Notes: generated by a model from the sequence alone, not told the origin. 56,114 nt of DNA from UBA11606 sp039188975 (GCA_039188975.1 JBCCYT010000008.1:1-56114), one strand, 5' to 3'; shown: positions 7,252 to 15,654, numbered from the stretch's first letter. Numbers and translations are program-made.

Positions 7252-8307
7252 TCAGTCCAGCTGCCAGCTGGTGAGGTCCCACGAGGTGGTGATGGTGCCG
7301 GTGGACGGATCGCCGTCCCAGGTGCCGTCGATGGTGGCGTAGTCGAAGAGCCACCATTGCTCGACCTCGAAGGTGCCTCGCCAGGTGACGTCACCGACAT
7401 AGAGCCAGCTGGTCGGCGCGAGGATTCGCATGTTGACCGTCGAGTCATCGATCGTCGATCGGTAGGCGGCAACGGTGGTGTCGGCTTTGGCGATGATGAA
7501 GTCCGACGAGTGCCCCGCCTGGTTGATCGTGGCGTTGAAGATGTCGACGTTGGTGTCGCTCCCCAGGTGGATGACGACCGGCGAGCTCATGGTGATCGTG
7601 CCCGAGATTTCGAGCGTTTCACCGGTGGCGCTGCAGTCGTAGTGACCGCCGAGGGCGACAGGTCCGGTGATTCGATAGTCGCCGTCGGCCGGGCAGGCGG
7701 CAGGGTTGTCGGCGGCGGGCAGGACGATCGGTGAATAGGTGGTTGTGACCTGAGGGTTGGGACAGCCGCTGCAGGTGGTGACGTGATCTTGGCGGGTCCC
7801 GAGGGCGTCGCCGTGGTAGAAGGTCATGCTTCCGCCCGAGCCGATCGGGCCGTTGATGTCGCCGCCGCCGACGTAGCCGACATCGATGTGTTGGTAGCCG
7901 TAGGCGGCGTAGCGCTCGACGACGGCCGCATCGTTTTCGACGGTGCGGGCGATCTCCGCCGTGACGGTCCGTTCGTCGGTGTTGAGGCCAGAACGACCGA
8001 CGATCGTCCAGGTTTCGTCGCCGTTCGCGGTGACGGTGTATCCGTAGTCGACCCCGTCGACGGTGCCGGTCTGGACGGTCGATCCCTCGTTGCCGTTGAT
8101 GACACGATTGATGCCCTCGCTGGCTGCGTATTCAGCGTGCGCGAAGGCCTCGTTGCGGTCGAGGCGCTGGTCGGCCTGGCGAAGTTCGGCTCGAACGAGC
8201 TGGAGCGACAGAGCCCCGAACCCCAGTACGACCATCGTGGCGGCGAGTGCGGCGATCATCGACGCGCCGCGATCACCACGGCCGCCCTGCGTGCGCGCCC
8301 TCAACAC
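7252..8307 (-). CDS. PilX-like pilus assembly protein
   Basis: The 351-residue protein has an N-terminal hydrophobic segment after a short basic leader (GDRGASMIAALAATMVVLGF), followed by an amphipathic helix with ELRQADQRLDRNEAFAHAEYAAS. This is the usual look of PilX/minor-pilin-like proteins whose leader is poorly conserved. The C-terminal half is a Gly/Thr-rich beta region with a paired-Cys motif (CSGCPNP) and further Cys (AACPADG, HYDCSATG). It begins at a GTG overlapping the stop of the PilW-like gene, so it is translationally coupled. As the last of three minor-pilin genes it probably belongs to the initiation/tip complex. Sequence-level homology beyond the PilX-like N-terminus is not recognised. 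Confidence 0.7.
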   Translation of the reverse strand: MLRARTQGGRGDRGASMIAALAATMVVLGFGALSLQLVRAELRQADQRLDRNEAFAHAEYAASEGINRVINGNEGSTVQTGTVDGVDYGYTVTANGDETWTIVGRSGLNTDERTVTAEIARTVENDAAVVERYAAYGYQHIDVGYVGGGDINGPIGSGGSMTFYHGDALGTRQDHVTTCSGCPNPQVTTTYSPIVLPAADNPAACPADGDYRITGPVALGGHYDCSATGETLEISGTITMSSPVVIHLGSDTNVDIFNATINQAGHSSDFIIAKADTTVAAYRSTIDDSTVNMRILAPTSWLYVGDVTWRGTFEVEQWWLFDYATIDGTWDGDPSTGTITTSWDLTSWQLD

Positions 8308-8855
8308 GTCGGTTCCGCCCAGCCGTGGTAGCGGACGCTGACGGTGCGGTCGTGCAGCACGGTGTCGTCAGGGTCGAGCAGTCGGATCTGCACGTACCAG
8401 ACGCAATCATCGACCGAATCGGCCACGGTCGGGTCGACAACGACACCGTCGGCGTTGGTGAAGGTGAGGAGCAGGGCGTCGGTCGCACGAACCCCCGAGG
8501 CGAGCGGTTGGTCCTGCGTCGCCCCTGGCGCCCGTCGTCCAATCACGCCGGCGCTCGTCCCCCATCGAACGACGCCATCGGGAGTGGTGATGTCGATCTG
8601 GGAAACATCGGATGCGCTGGCGGTCGAGATCACGTCGAGGTCGGTGGCTTCGCGAAGGTCGCGGGCGAGCCAGTCGACCGCGACCGCTGTGAGCGGATCG
8701 TCGTCCGCGAGTTCGTTGACGACCGACGACCCGGTCCCGATCAGCGCGGCGATCGCGGTGAACGACACCAGGGTCAACGACATGGCGATCAAGACCTCCG
8801 GGAGCGAGACACCCCGTTCGTCTCGGCGCAGCCGACGGACTCGTTCGAACCGCAT
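8301..8855 (-). CDS. PilW-like minor pilin
   Basis: The 184-residue prepilin has a basic leader ending DERG, then VSLPEVLIAMSLTLVSF, with Glu at mature position 5 and a hydrophobic spine, as in PilW/PilV/GspJ-type minor pilins. The start at ATG 8855 is chosen because it follows the upstream stop by 1 nt; an ATG at 8876 would add seven residues and overlap the upstream gene. The globular domain ends with two Cys (DDCVWY and the C-terminal EPTC). It lies between a lectin-domain minor pilin and a PilX-like gene, the order expected for a tip/priming complex. Function is inferred from family and context. Confidence 0.8.
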   Translation of the reverse strand: MRFERVRRLRRDERGVSLPEVLIAMSLTLVSFTAIAALIGTGSSVVNELADDDPLTAVAVDWLARDLREATDLDVISTASASDVSQIDITTPDGVVRWGTSAGVIGRRAPGATQDQPLASGVRATDALLLTFTNADGVVVDPTVADSVDDCVWYVQIRLLDPDDTVLHDRTVSVRYHGWAEPTC

Positions 8856-8856
8856 C

Positions 8857-10746
8857 TCAGCTCGCCGGTGTCGCATGGATCTCGACCTCGGCGAGTTGGA
8901 GGTACGGCGTCGAACTCCCGACCGGCAGCTGGATTCGGACATACCGGCCAACCACGTTCGGGACGAAGAAGTCGGAGCGGATCTGCGGTGGATCGGTCGA
9001 GACGGTGTCGTGCCACACCGATTCTGCGATGGCGTCGGGCAAGGTTGCGCCCGTGAAGGGAGACGTTCCGATCATGACGCCGGCGCTCTGGAGCCGCTCG
9101 TAACAACAGTCGGTGCGGTTGTAGACGAGGATCTGGTCGATCTCGTAGTTCGCACCCAAGTCGACCTCCCACCACGAGTTGGCGGACTCGGTGATCGCCA
9201 GCCGACGCAACGAGGAATCGGTCGAGACCCAGGACCCGTTGGTGTCACCGTCGATGGCGTTCTCGGCGTCGAAGTTGTGGCTGCCGTTGACGTGGGTGGA
9301 CGCCTGCGTCGCCGTGCCTCCGAGCGCGACGTTTTGCTTCGGGATCACCTCGCCGACGGGCACGCCGTAGATCTCCACCTCGCCGAACTGCAGACGGGGG
9401 GCGACGCTGGCGACCGGAAGCTGGATACGGACGTACCGACCGACGATGTTCGGCACCTCGAACTCGTTGAGGTTCGGGTCGGGAGTAGCGGAGACCGCCG
9501 TGTCCCACACCGCCTGCGCCTGCGAGTCCGGAAGGGTGGCGCCGGTGAACGGCGAGTTACCGATCAGAATTCCGGCATTGGCCAGATAGCCGGGATTCCA
9601 GTCGGGCCGGTTGTAGATGTGGATCTCGTTGATGATGTGGGGCGAACCGAGGTCGACTTCCCACCACACGTTGTTGCCATCGATGAGAGACAGCCGTTTT
9701 GCCGATGGGTCTCCCGAGATCCAGACCGCGCTGCGCTCGCCATCGACCGCATTGCGGGGACCGAAGTCGTGCGCACTGCCCAGGTGTGATGTGGTGGTCT
9801 GACGGGCTGGCTTGCTCAGCGCCACGTTGGCGCCCACGACGACGAGTTCGGCGTTGTCGATCAGGTTGCCGCTCGCGCCGCTGTCGACGGCTCGGAAGCC
9901 GAAGTCGACCAGGCTCGTCGTCGGCGAGAACTGTCCGGTGTAGCGAACCCAGGTTCCTGGTGCCGTCGTGTGCGTGGCGACGACGACCCCGTCGACCACG
10001 ACCTCGAACGTGTCGTTGTCGCTTCGGCCCCGATGGTCGACCGACCATTCGTAGAGCGAGCCCGGTTCGAGGAGGAGCTCCTGGGTCGCCGCCTCGGGAC
10101 CGTTGCCGTTCAATTCGAGATGAAAACCGCCGTCCGACGACGGAACACTTGCGTGGCCGGTCGCCCAAACCTCCAGGTTTCCGCCGTTCGCACTGCCGGT
10201 CCAGTCGTCGACCGCCCGCAGCCCGTAGGTCGCCGGACCAGGCGGGCTCGCCATCGACTCGAACGAGCCGTTCTGGAGGAGGCTCGTGCGAACCGACGTG
10301 GGTTCCGGCACAACCGGGATCGCCGTGTCGAGCCGAATGTCTTGTTGGAACCCGTGGTCCTGCCAGGTCACCGTGACCAGCAGCCGTCGCCAAGCTTCCT
10401 CCCCTGGGTCGAGTACGAAACGATCGATCGTGAAGGTCACGCCGCTCACATCGGTCGAGGACGAGTACGGCGAAGCGGCCACATCAGAGACGACGTCGAT
10501 CCCATCTACCTGCGACGGTCCTCCCGTCCCATCGAGGCCATCTTCGATGCCGGGCGTGGCTCGCAGCACCTCCAGCTCTGAGGTCGCCAACTCCAGCGCA
10601 ACCTCGCGGCGGTCGGTGGAGACATCAGCCTTTGCCGCCGACGACGTCATCTGGGCCCAGACGGCTGCTGTCGCCGCGATGATGCTGAGGGCAATCACCG
10701 CCTCGACGACGGTCCGCCCGCCGTCGCGCGACAAACGATCTCTCAC
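8857..10746 (-). CDS. Giant minor pilin with DUF642-like and two discoidin domains (adhesin)
   Basis: This 629-residue protein starts at GTG 10746. Residues 1-45 look like a PilV/GspI-type prepilin N-terminus: leader MRDRLSRDGG, then RTVVEAVIALSII with Glu at mature position 5. Residues about 50-150 form a pilin head. Residues 157-305 are a DUF642-like beta-sandwich (NGSFES, YEWSVDHRGRSDNDTF, NLIDNAELVV). Residues about 308-465 and 470-628 are two F5/8 type C-like domains, each with WWEVDLG, an RP/RTD loop and GRYVRIQLPV. Such C-terminal cargo on a minor pilin recalls tip adhesins such as the PilC2/PilY1-bound or von Willebrand-domain minor pilins of other bacteria. A pilus-tip lectin is inferred. 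A weak FliA-like -10 (CCGAGCC) lies 7 nt upstream of the GTG, and no Shine-Dalgarno is visible. Confidence 0.85.
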   Translation of the reverse strand: MRDRLSRDGGRTVVEAVIALSIIAATAAVWAQMTSSAAKADVSTDRREVALELATSELEVLRATPGIEDGLDGTGGPSQVDGIDVVSDVAASPYSSSTDVSGVTFTIDRFVLDPGEEAWRRLLVTVTWQDHGFQQDIRLDTAIPVVPEPTSVRTSLLQNGSFESMASPPGPATYGLRAVDDWTGSANGGNLEVWATGHASVPSSDGGFHLELNGNGPEAATQELLLEPGSLYEWSVDHRGRSDNDTFEVVVDGVVVATHTTAPGTWVRYTGQFSPTTSLVDFGFRAVDSGASGNLIDNAELVVVGANVALSKPARQTTTSHLGSAHDFGPRNAVDGERSAVWISGDPSAKRLSLIDGNNVWWEVDLGSPHIINEIHIYNRPDWNPGYLANAGILIGNSPFTGATLPDSQAQAVWDTAVSATPDPNLNEFEVPNIVGRYVRIQLPVASVAPRLQFGEVEIYGVPVGEVIPKQNVALGGTATQASTHVNGSHNFDAENAIDGDTNGSWVSTDSSLRRLAITESANSWWEVDLGANYEIDQILVYNRTDCCYERLQSAGVMIGTSPFTGATLPDAIAESVWHDTVSTDPPQIRSDFFVPNVVGRYVRIQLPVGSSTPYLQLAEVEIHATPAS

Positions 10747-10779
10747 CTGTTCAGGCTCGGCCGAAGGTCATCGCCGCAG

Positions 10780-10797
10780 ATGGGCCCAACGACCCAT
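10780..10797. promoter_or_regulatory. Recurrent 18-bp inverted repeat (candidate operator), pilV-like/pilMN
   Basis: ATGGGCC-CAAC-GACCCAT, a 7-4-7 inverted repeat, in the divergent gap between the adhesin minor pilin and pilMN. It lies 10 nt upstream of the pilMN -35 element. Confidence 0.6.
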
Positions 10798-10807
10798 CCC
10801 GACGCTC

Positions 10808-10834
10808 TTGAGCATTCCGGATCACGTCCGAAAC
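10808..10834 (+). promoter_or_regulatory. FliA-like promoter of pilMN-pilO
   Basis: TTGAG-N15-CCGAAAC followed by TGACC. The -10 and following bases match the flhA promoter at 45955-45981. A 27-nt gap with a GAGGAG ribosome site leads to the pilMN ATG. Confidence 0.55.
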
Positions 10835-10861
10835 TGACCAAGGTCACTCTCGAGGAGAGCC

Positions 10862-12565
10862 ATGGGTCAACACACCTCAACACAACGCCGGGTCGTCGGC
10901 GTGACGATCGACGGCGACACGCTGCGCGCCGTCGAGATTCATCGCCGCCTGCGTGGCCACCAGGCGGTCGCCGTCGGCGAAGTCCAGATCCCGGGTGGCG
11001 TGCGCACGGTCACCTCGGCGATCGACGCTGAGGCGGTGTCGGCGGGCCTGAAGGAACTCTGGAAGGCCAGTTCGTTCAAGACAAAGAACGTCGCGTTCGG
11101 CATCAACGGGCGCGACACCACGATGCGGCCGATGAAGGTCCCACGAGCGGCGGCCGACGACATCGGCGGCTACGTCCGCTACCAGCTTGCTGACTATCTC
11201 CCCTACGGACTGGAAAACGCGGTCATCGACCATCTCGTCGTCGATGACCCCCAGGACGAGAACGCCATCGAAGTGTTGGCGATCGGCGTGCCCGTCGAAC
11301 TCGTCGAGACCATTGCAACCGCCATCTCCGACGCCGGGCTCGACGTTGCGTCGATCGACGCAGTCCCCACCGCGCTCGCCACCGCCATCGACCCGATTGC
11401 TGCGGACGACAACGAGGGAGACGCCGTCGTGTCCGTGGACGGCACCCGAACCACGGTCGTGTTGCGATCAGACGGCAAGCCTCGCATGGTGCGAGTGCTC
11501 TCCGCCGGTGGTGGTGACCACGCCGCCCAGCTCGCCGACGAACTCGAGGGCATGATCGCCCGCGTCGAAGGCCACCAACAGGGTGGGCCCGGTACTGAAC
11601 CGGTGCTCGCCGGCCAGGATCGACGCTTCGCCGAAGCGGCCGATGCGGTCGCCGCGGCCATCAACTACGACCTTCGCGAGCACACGGGCACCGGCGTCGA
11701 CCATGTCATCGTGACGGGTGCGTTCGGTCGATTCGAGATCCTGCATCAGCTGATCGCCTCCGCCACCAGCACATCGGTCGCGGCAGCGATGCCTCCCTCG
11801 TGGTGGCCCCAAGGCCAGGCCGATGACTTTGACGATTACGACCACTATGTCGAGGCCGCGGGTCTCGCATGGTCGCACCTCAACGGACTCGAAGACTCGT
11901 TCGATCTCAACCCGCCCAGCGTGCGTGAGGCGACAGCCAATCGACGCGAACTCACCATCGGCGTCGGCGTGGCCGGCGCGATCGTGGCCGCTGGCCTGGT
12001 GACCGTGCTTCCGTACAGAAGCGGCGTCGACACTGCGACCGCCGAGGTCGAGCAAATCGAAGCCGAAGTACAAACGATGTCGGTCCGGGTGAACTCGCTC
12101 GCCTTGATCGGCGAACTCGATCAGGCCCGAACCAACCAGACCGGTGCCGTCTCCACCGCCCTGCGCGACGACCTGTGGTGGGGTCGCATCCTCGACTCCA
12201 TCGCCAATGCCACCGACGACAACACCTACCTGACCAGCATGAACCTGGCTCGACCGGTCAGCAACGGATCAGACGACGCGTCGATCGCGTCGTTCAACGG
12301 TGTGAGCCGCAACCAGGCCGCAGTCGGCGAGTGGCTCGACAGCATGGCCAATCTCGGGATCTTCGAAGACATCTGGCTGGTGCAATCGACGTCCGCGGCA
12401 CTCGGCCAGACCGAGGACTCCGGCGTGGTCTTTCTCGCCCATGCCCGCCTGACCGCCGACGCCCGGGCCCCTCGCGCGCTGAATCCCGGTGTGTGGCTCG
12501 ATCCGAGTAGTGCGGAGCCTGAGCTCGACCCAGACCCGGCAGCTGCGATGGAGGACGAATCATGA
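10862..12565 (+). CDS. PilM-PilN fusion protein
   Basis: The 567-residue protein starts at ATG after GAGGAG. Residues 1 to about 345 are PilM-like, an actin-like ATPase of the T4P alignment complex: VVGVTIDGDTLRAVEIHRR at the N-terminus, VPRAAADDIGGYVRYQLADYLPY in the middle, and VDHVIVTGAFGRF near residue 285. Residues about 343-355 (DSFDLNPPS) resemble the conserved N-terminal 'INLLP' region of PilN, which normally docks into PilM. A membrane helix at about 363-383 follows, then a coiled coil and a ferredoxin-like C-terminus as in PilN. In most bacteria these are two genes; here PilM and its partner are covalently joined. PilO overlaps it by 4 nt. Confidence 0.87.
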   Translation: MGQHTSTQRRVVGVTIDGDTLRAVEIHRRLRGHQAVAVGEVQIPGGVRTVTSAIDAEAVSAGLKELWKASSFKTKNVAFGINGRDTTMRPMKVPRAAADDIGGYVRYQLADYLPYGLENAVIDHLVVDDPQDENAIEVLAIGVPVELVETIATAISDAGLDVASIDAVPTALATAIDPIAADDNEGDAVVSVDGTRTTVVLRSDGKPRMVRVLSAGGGDHAAQLADELEGMIARVEGHQQGGPGTEPVLAGQDRRFAEAADAVAAAINYDLREHTGTGVDHVIVTGAFGRFEILHQLIASATSTSVAAAMPPSWWPQGQADDFDDYDHYVEAAGLAWSHLNGLEDSFDLNPPSVREATANRRELTIGVGVAGAIVAAGLVTVLPYRSGVDTATAEVEQIEAEVQTMSVRVNSLALIGELDQARTNQTGAVSTALRDDLWWGRILDSIANATDDNTYLTSMNLARPVSNGSDDASIASFNGVSRNQAAVGEWLDSMANLGIFEDIWLVQSTSAALGQTEDSGVVFLAHARLTADARAPRALNPGVWLDPSSAEPELDPDPAAAMEDES

Positions 12566-13212
12566 TTGGCCGTTCTTGGCGCTCCGTCGCCCCTCCTGCG
12601 CTCGCCGCCGTCGCCATCCTCGGCGCCGGTTGGTGGCCCGCCCGACAAGCCAATGGCGAGATCGAATCGAGACGCGAGGCAGCAGACGCCCAGATCGCCG
12701 ACCTCCAGCGCCAGGTCGGCACGCTCGTGCCGCTTGCCGACTCTGGCGATTCGATCGAAGCCCAACTCACCGAACTCGGTGTTCTCGTCCCGGGCGACTA
12801 TGACGTCGCTGGTTTCATCGTCGAACTCGACGAGATCGCCGACCGGCTCGGACTCGATCTCCGCGATGTTGTCCCCACCCAGAACGAGGTCGCTGAGGGC
12901 GCCAATGCCCCTGGGACCCCGGGCGGCTGGAGCACGGTGACGCTCAACATCCGAGTGGGTGGCACGTACCTCGACCTGATCGACTTCGCCGAGGCAATCA
13001 CCGAAACCGATCGCCTGGCGTTGATCGACTCGATGGTCATCAACTCGACCGGGCAAGGCAATCTCGACGCCGCGATCTCCATGCGCCTGTTTCGCAACAA
13101 CAGTCCATCCGACTCGCTCATCGCCCGCTATGTCGACTCGAAGACCCCCGCCGATGCCGAGTCTTCGGTTGACTCGACCGACCCGGCCGCTGCCGAGGAG
13201 CCCACACCATGA
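12562..13212 (+). CDS. pilO: Type IV pilus alignment protein PilO
   Basis: The 216-residue product overlaps the pilMN stop (ATGA). It has the PilO layout: short cytoplasmic tail, one membrane helix (about 11-27), a coiled coil (about 30-58, EIESRREAADAQIADLQRQ), and a ferredoxin-like domain with the family motif VGGTYLDLIDFAEAITETDRL. The tail after about residue 190 is low-complexity and acidic. PilO dimerises with PilN through the coiled coils and links the ATPase platform to the envelope. The preceding gene encodes fused PilM-PilN, so this operon supplies the whole alignment module. Confidence 0.9.
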   Translation: MIGRSWRSVAPPALAAVAILGAGWWPARQANGEIESRREAADAQIADLQRQVGTLVPLADSGDSIEAQLTELGVLVPGDYDVAGFIVELDEIADRLGLDLRDVVPTQNEVAEGANAPGTPGGWSTVTLNIRVGGTYLDLIDFAEAITETDRLALIDSMVINSTGQGNLDAAISMRLFRNNSPSDSLIARYVDSKTPADAESSVDSTDPAAAEEPTP

Positions 13213-13556
13213 ACCGCCGACTTCTCATCGTGCCTGCCGTGGGGGTTGCCGCGCTCCTTGGGAGCCAAGTCCTTCTCGGCGGCGGAGGCGATGACGACCT
13301 CCCGCTGCCGGCACCAGCCTTTCCCGCCGTGGCATCGCAGGGCAGCGCGGCCGCGCAGGACTGGACCCAAGACGACTGGTCGGTGAACCGATCGGTTGCC
13401 GACCCCTTCGCCCCGTGGTCCTCCTCCTCGATCAGCGAACCCGAGGATGTTCCCGCTGCGCTCGACGGTGGCGTCATCGATGGATCCGACCTCGATGAAC
13501 CCGACCCGCAGCTCGACGAGGACCCCACGGCGACCACAACGCCTCCGGCGCCCTAG
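13209..13556 (+). CDS. Small membrane-anchored protein in the PilP position
   Basis: The 115-residue protein overlaps pilO by 4 nt. A single N-terminal hydrophobic segment (RRLLIVPAVGVAALLGSQVLL) is followed by a Pro/Ala- and Asp-rich extracytoplasmic region containing SVADPFAPW. Position after pilMN-pilO and the DPF motif, which recurs in PilP-like proteins ('RDPF'), suggest a reduced PilP-like partner. There is no beta-sandwich lipoprotein domain and no lipobox, consistent with a monoderm lacking PilQ. Identification rests mainly on context. Confidence 0.55.
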   Translation: MNRRLLIVPAVGVAALLGSQVLLGGGGDDDLPLPAPAFPAVASQGSAAAQDWTQDDWSVNRSVADPFAPWSSSSISEPEDVPAALDGGVIDGSDLDEPDPQLDEDPTATTTPPAP

Positions 13557-13578
13557 CCACGAGCGAAACACACCGGAG

Positions 13579-13606
13579 ACGGCGCGTCGGATTTCCGGCG
13601 CGTCGT
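13579..13606 (+). terminator. Terminator hairpin of the pilMN-pilO operon
   Basis: ACGGCGCGTCGG pairs with CCGGCGCGTCGT (12 bp including two G-U) around an ATTT loop, starting 23 nt after the last pil stop codon. It is followed by CTTCG rather than a clean U-run. Confidence 0.6.
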
Positions 13607-13669
13607 CTTCGCGTCCGCAACACCGCAGGGCGTCCGCAGCACTGCAACGCGTCGGGCGGCAACGCGAAC

Positions 13670-13705
13670 TGGCGTGCACCAGGCGTGGTTCCGTGGTGCA
13701 CGCCA
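13670..13705. repeat. Perfect 12-bp inverted repeat downstream of the pil operon
   Basis: TGGCGTGCACCA and TGGTGCACGCCA are perfect complements separated by 12 nt, between the pil terminator and the 3' end of the small gene at 13766-13987. It may terminate the small gene from the right, or be a regulator site. The rest of 13557-13765 shows nothing recognisable. Confidence 0.45.
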
Positions 13706-13765
13706 GCAAGCGTGGGAGGTCAGTTGTCGTCGAGGCGATGCCTCAGGAAGCGCGCAGGCGGACGC

Positions 13766-13987
13766 TCAGCCCTCGGCAAGGCTGCGCATCGACGCATTGC
13801 GCCGGGGGGCCGGGACGCCACAGCCCAGCCGAACGAGCGCATCGGCTACCCGGAAGAGCTCGTCGTCGCCGCGACGTTCCATCGACGAGTCCCGCACCAT
13901 GGCGCGGGACTGTTCCATCGGGGCGCCGCTGAGATGCGCGACGAGCTCGGAGAGCCGTTCGTCGGTGGTGGTCTTGGTCGCGTGCAT
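13766..13987 (-). CDS. Small hypothetical protein with a FliA-like promoter
   Basis: The 73-residue frame starts at ATG 13987. The sequence is largely helical and charged (DERLSELVAHLSGAPMEQSR, then RRGDDELFRVADALVRLG), with no membrane segment. I do not recognise a family. It is reported as a gene because a well-matched FliA-like promoter (TCATC-N15-CCGAAAC at 13996-14022) ends 8 nt before the ATG, the same geometry as pilC and flgN, and because no other gene occupies 13557-14091. A small anti-sigma or chaperone-like role (FlgM is absent from the window) is possible but unproven: FlgM is also a small helical protein made from FliA promoters, although no FlgM motif is visible. Confidence 0.5.
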   Translation of the reverse strand: MHATKTTTDERLSELVAHLSGAPMEQSRAMVRDSSMERRGDDELFRVADALVRLGCGVPAPRRNASMRSLAEG

Positions 13988-13995
13988 GGACACCA

Positions 13996-14022
13996 GTTTC
14001 GGAGTCAGGGTCCGACCGATGA
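13996..14022 (-). promoter_or_regulatory. FliA-like promoter of the 73-residue gene
   Basis: On the minus strand TCATC-N15-CCGAAAC, then 8 nt to ATG 13987, predicting a leaderless transcript. No Shine-Dalgarno is present. Confidence 0.55.
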
Positions 14023-14091
14023 TGGGTCGATGGGCCTCGCGTGATCTAGGTCCGATGCGGTGTCGGCCGCCGGCCTTGCGGGCCACGAATG

Positions 14092-15573
14092 TCAGGTTGC
14101 AAGCCGGTTCGAGAGCCACTCGTTCAGGTCGCGAGCGGCCAGTGGGCGACCATGTACCCGGCCGCTTTGGGTTGAGAGGCCCGCAGCGGAAAGTTCCAGG
14201 GCGACGGATGCACTGTCGACATCGACCACGGTGACCCGGGAGAGATCACCGTCGACGATTCGGGCCAAGCGGCTCACCCGCAACGCCGACACCTCTTCAC
14301 CTTCGATCAGGTCGATCGCAGATACCGAGATCGAGTCGAGCTCACCCGTCAGGTGGCCGGGCACCGGCTCCCACGTGGCGTGATGGCGGAGATTGATGCC
14401 AACGCCCACGCCGAGGCTGCGAAGCGCAGAGGTCGCTTCCGAACCAAGGGTCTGCGCACCCCAACCGTCGAGCTCGAGCACGAGGTTCTGCGGTGCGATG
14501 CCGCTCGCCCGGATCAACATTCCGAGTTGGGCGACGGCCCGATCGTCGATCACCCGGTCAGCGTCGATTCGGGCGTAGACCTGCCGGTGGCTGGTGTCAC
14601 CCAACGACTCTGCAGCCGAGATCGAACGCATCAGGTATTGCGTCTCGATCGAGCGGCGCAGGCCAAGCGATCCTGCGATCGACCGCAACATCTCCGGGTC
14701 GGTGCTGGACACGGCAGTCCAGTCGTAGCCGGACCGAAGACCGATGACTTCATCGCTGTGCACGTCGACCACCGGCGCAAGCCGAGCGGTGAGGAGATCG
14801 ACATCGAGACTGTGCCGGATCTCGGTCTCGACCTCGACAACCCGACGAGCGTGACGGCGGAGACGCTCTCCGCTCGTTGCCACCGGGCCCGCCGCGGTGG
14901 CGTCGACTCGCATCGAAGCATCGGCGGACCGCAGGAGTTCCTCACCCCGCACCCGGCAGCCAGCCGGCGTGTGGCTCACACCAGCGACCGCGTCGACCCG
15001 AATCTCGCGATTGGGCGTTCGGATCGGGATTCGACACATCGCCACCAGCGTCTCGGCGATGGCGAGGGCGTCGCTGCGAGTGTCGGCACTGAACACTGCG
15101 CCGAAGCTGTGCGGACCGAGCCGGGCGATCAAGGCCGGCGCAGGGAGTTCGGCTTCGACCAACCGCTTGGCGATGACACCGACCGGCTCGCTCCATGCAT
15201 CGGCGCCATCAACGACGGTGTCGGCGGCGATACCACGAAGCTCGATGACCGCAGCGGCCAATGGCTTGGTGACGACCCCATCGACGCGTTCGGCGTCGAT
15301 GATGCCTGCGAGTCCAGCCAAATCGAGTGGCGACGCATCGTCACTTCGGGACCGAAGCAGCGAACCAACGACGAAGCTGAGCATCGCTGCTGCGACCACG
15401 GCGGCGGCCATCTCGACCGGCCCCTGCACTCCCCGAGCGAGCACCCAGGCCAGCACTCCGACCGACGCAGGGACCCCGACAACACTGGTCAAAATCCAGG
15501 GCCGCCGGTTGGTGGCATGCTTCGTCTGGTTGGCAGCCGACTCGGCAGTCGAGTCGAAGGATGGGGTGCTCAT
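14092..15573 (-). CDS. Membrane protein with degenerate GGDEF and EAL domains (FimX/LapD-like receptor candidate)
   Basis: The 493-residue protein starts at ATG 15573, with AAGGA 8 nt upstream. Two membrane helices lie at about 26-46 and 52-72. A GGDEF-fold region follows (about 85-230), but the signature loop reads GPHSF (about 153-157) instead of GGDEF. An EAL-fold region (about 240-493) has LRSGYDW in place of EALLRW and INLRHH in place of DDFGTG. Catalysis of c-di-GMP synthesis or hydrolysis is therefore unlikely. Such double-degenerate proteins (FimX, LapD) act as c-di-GMP receptors, and FimX acts on PilB-type motors. Its position between the pilus operons and the two-component genes fits control of pilus or flagellar output; this is inference. 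Confidence 0.75.
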   Translation of the reverse strand: MSTPSFDSTAESAANQTKHATNRRPWILTSVVGVPASVGVLAWVLARGVQGPVEMAAAVVAAAMLSFVVGSLLRSRSDDASPLDLAGLAGIIDAERVDGVVTKPLAAAVIELRGIAADTVVDGADAWSEPVGVIAKRLVEAELPAPALIARLGPHSFGAVFSADTRSDALAIAETLVAMCRIPIRTPNREIRVDAVAGVSHTPAGCRVRGEELLRSADASMRVDATAAGPVATSGERLRRHARRVVEVETEIRHSLDVDLLTARLAPVVDVHSDEVIGLRSGYDWTAVSSTDPEMLRSIAGSLGLRRSIETQYLMRSISAAESLGDTSHRQVYARIDADRVIDDRAVAQLGMLIRASGIAPQNLVLELDGWGAQTLGSEATSALRSLGVGVGINLRHHATWEPVPGHLTGELDSISVSAIDLIEGEEVSALRVSRLARIVDGDLSRVTVVDVDSASVALELSAAGLSTQSGRVHGRPLAARDLNEWLSNRLAT

Positions 15574-15654
15574 CGCCGAGGTCCTTCCGTGGTCTTCGGT
15601 AGGCCAACAGGTTCGGGAGCTACCCCCGTTTTGGGCAGGTGCCGAAGGTCATCC

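Noticed and set aside
15621..15638. TACCCCC-GTTT-TGGGCAG upstream of the GGDEF-EAL gene as another operator copy.
   Set aside because: Arm polarity is reversed (CCC..GGG instead of GGG..CCC), so it does not match the consensus despite the GTTT centre.
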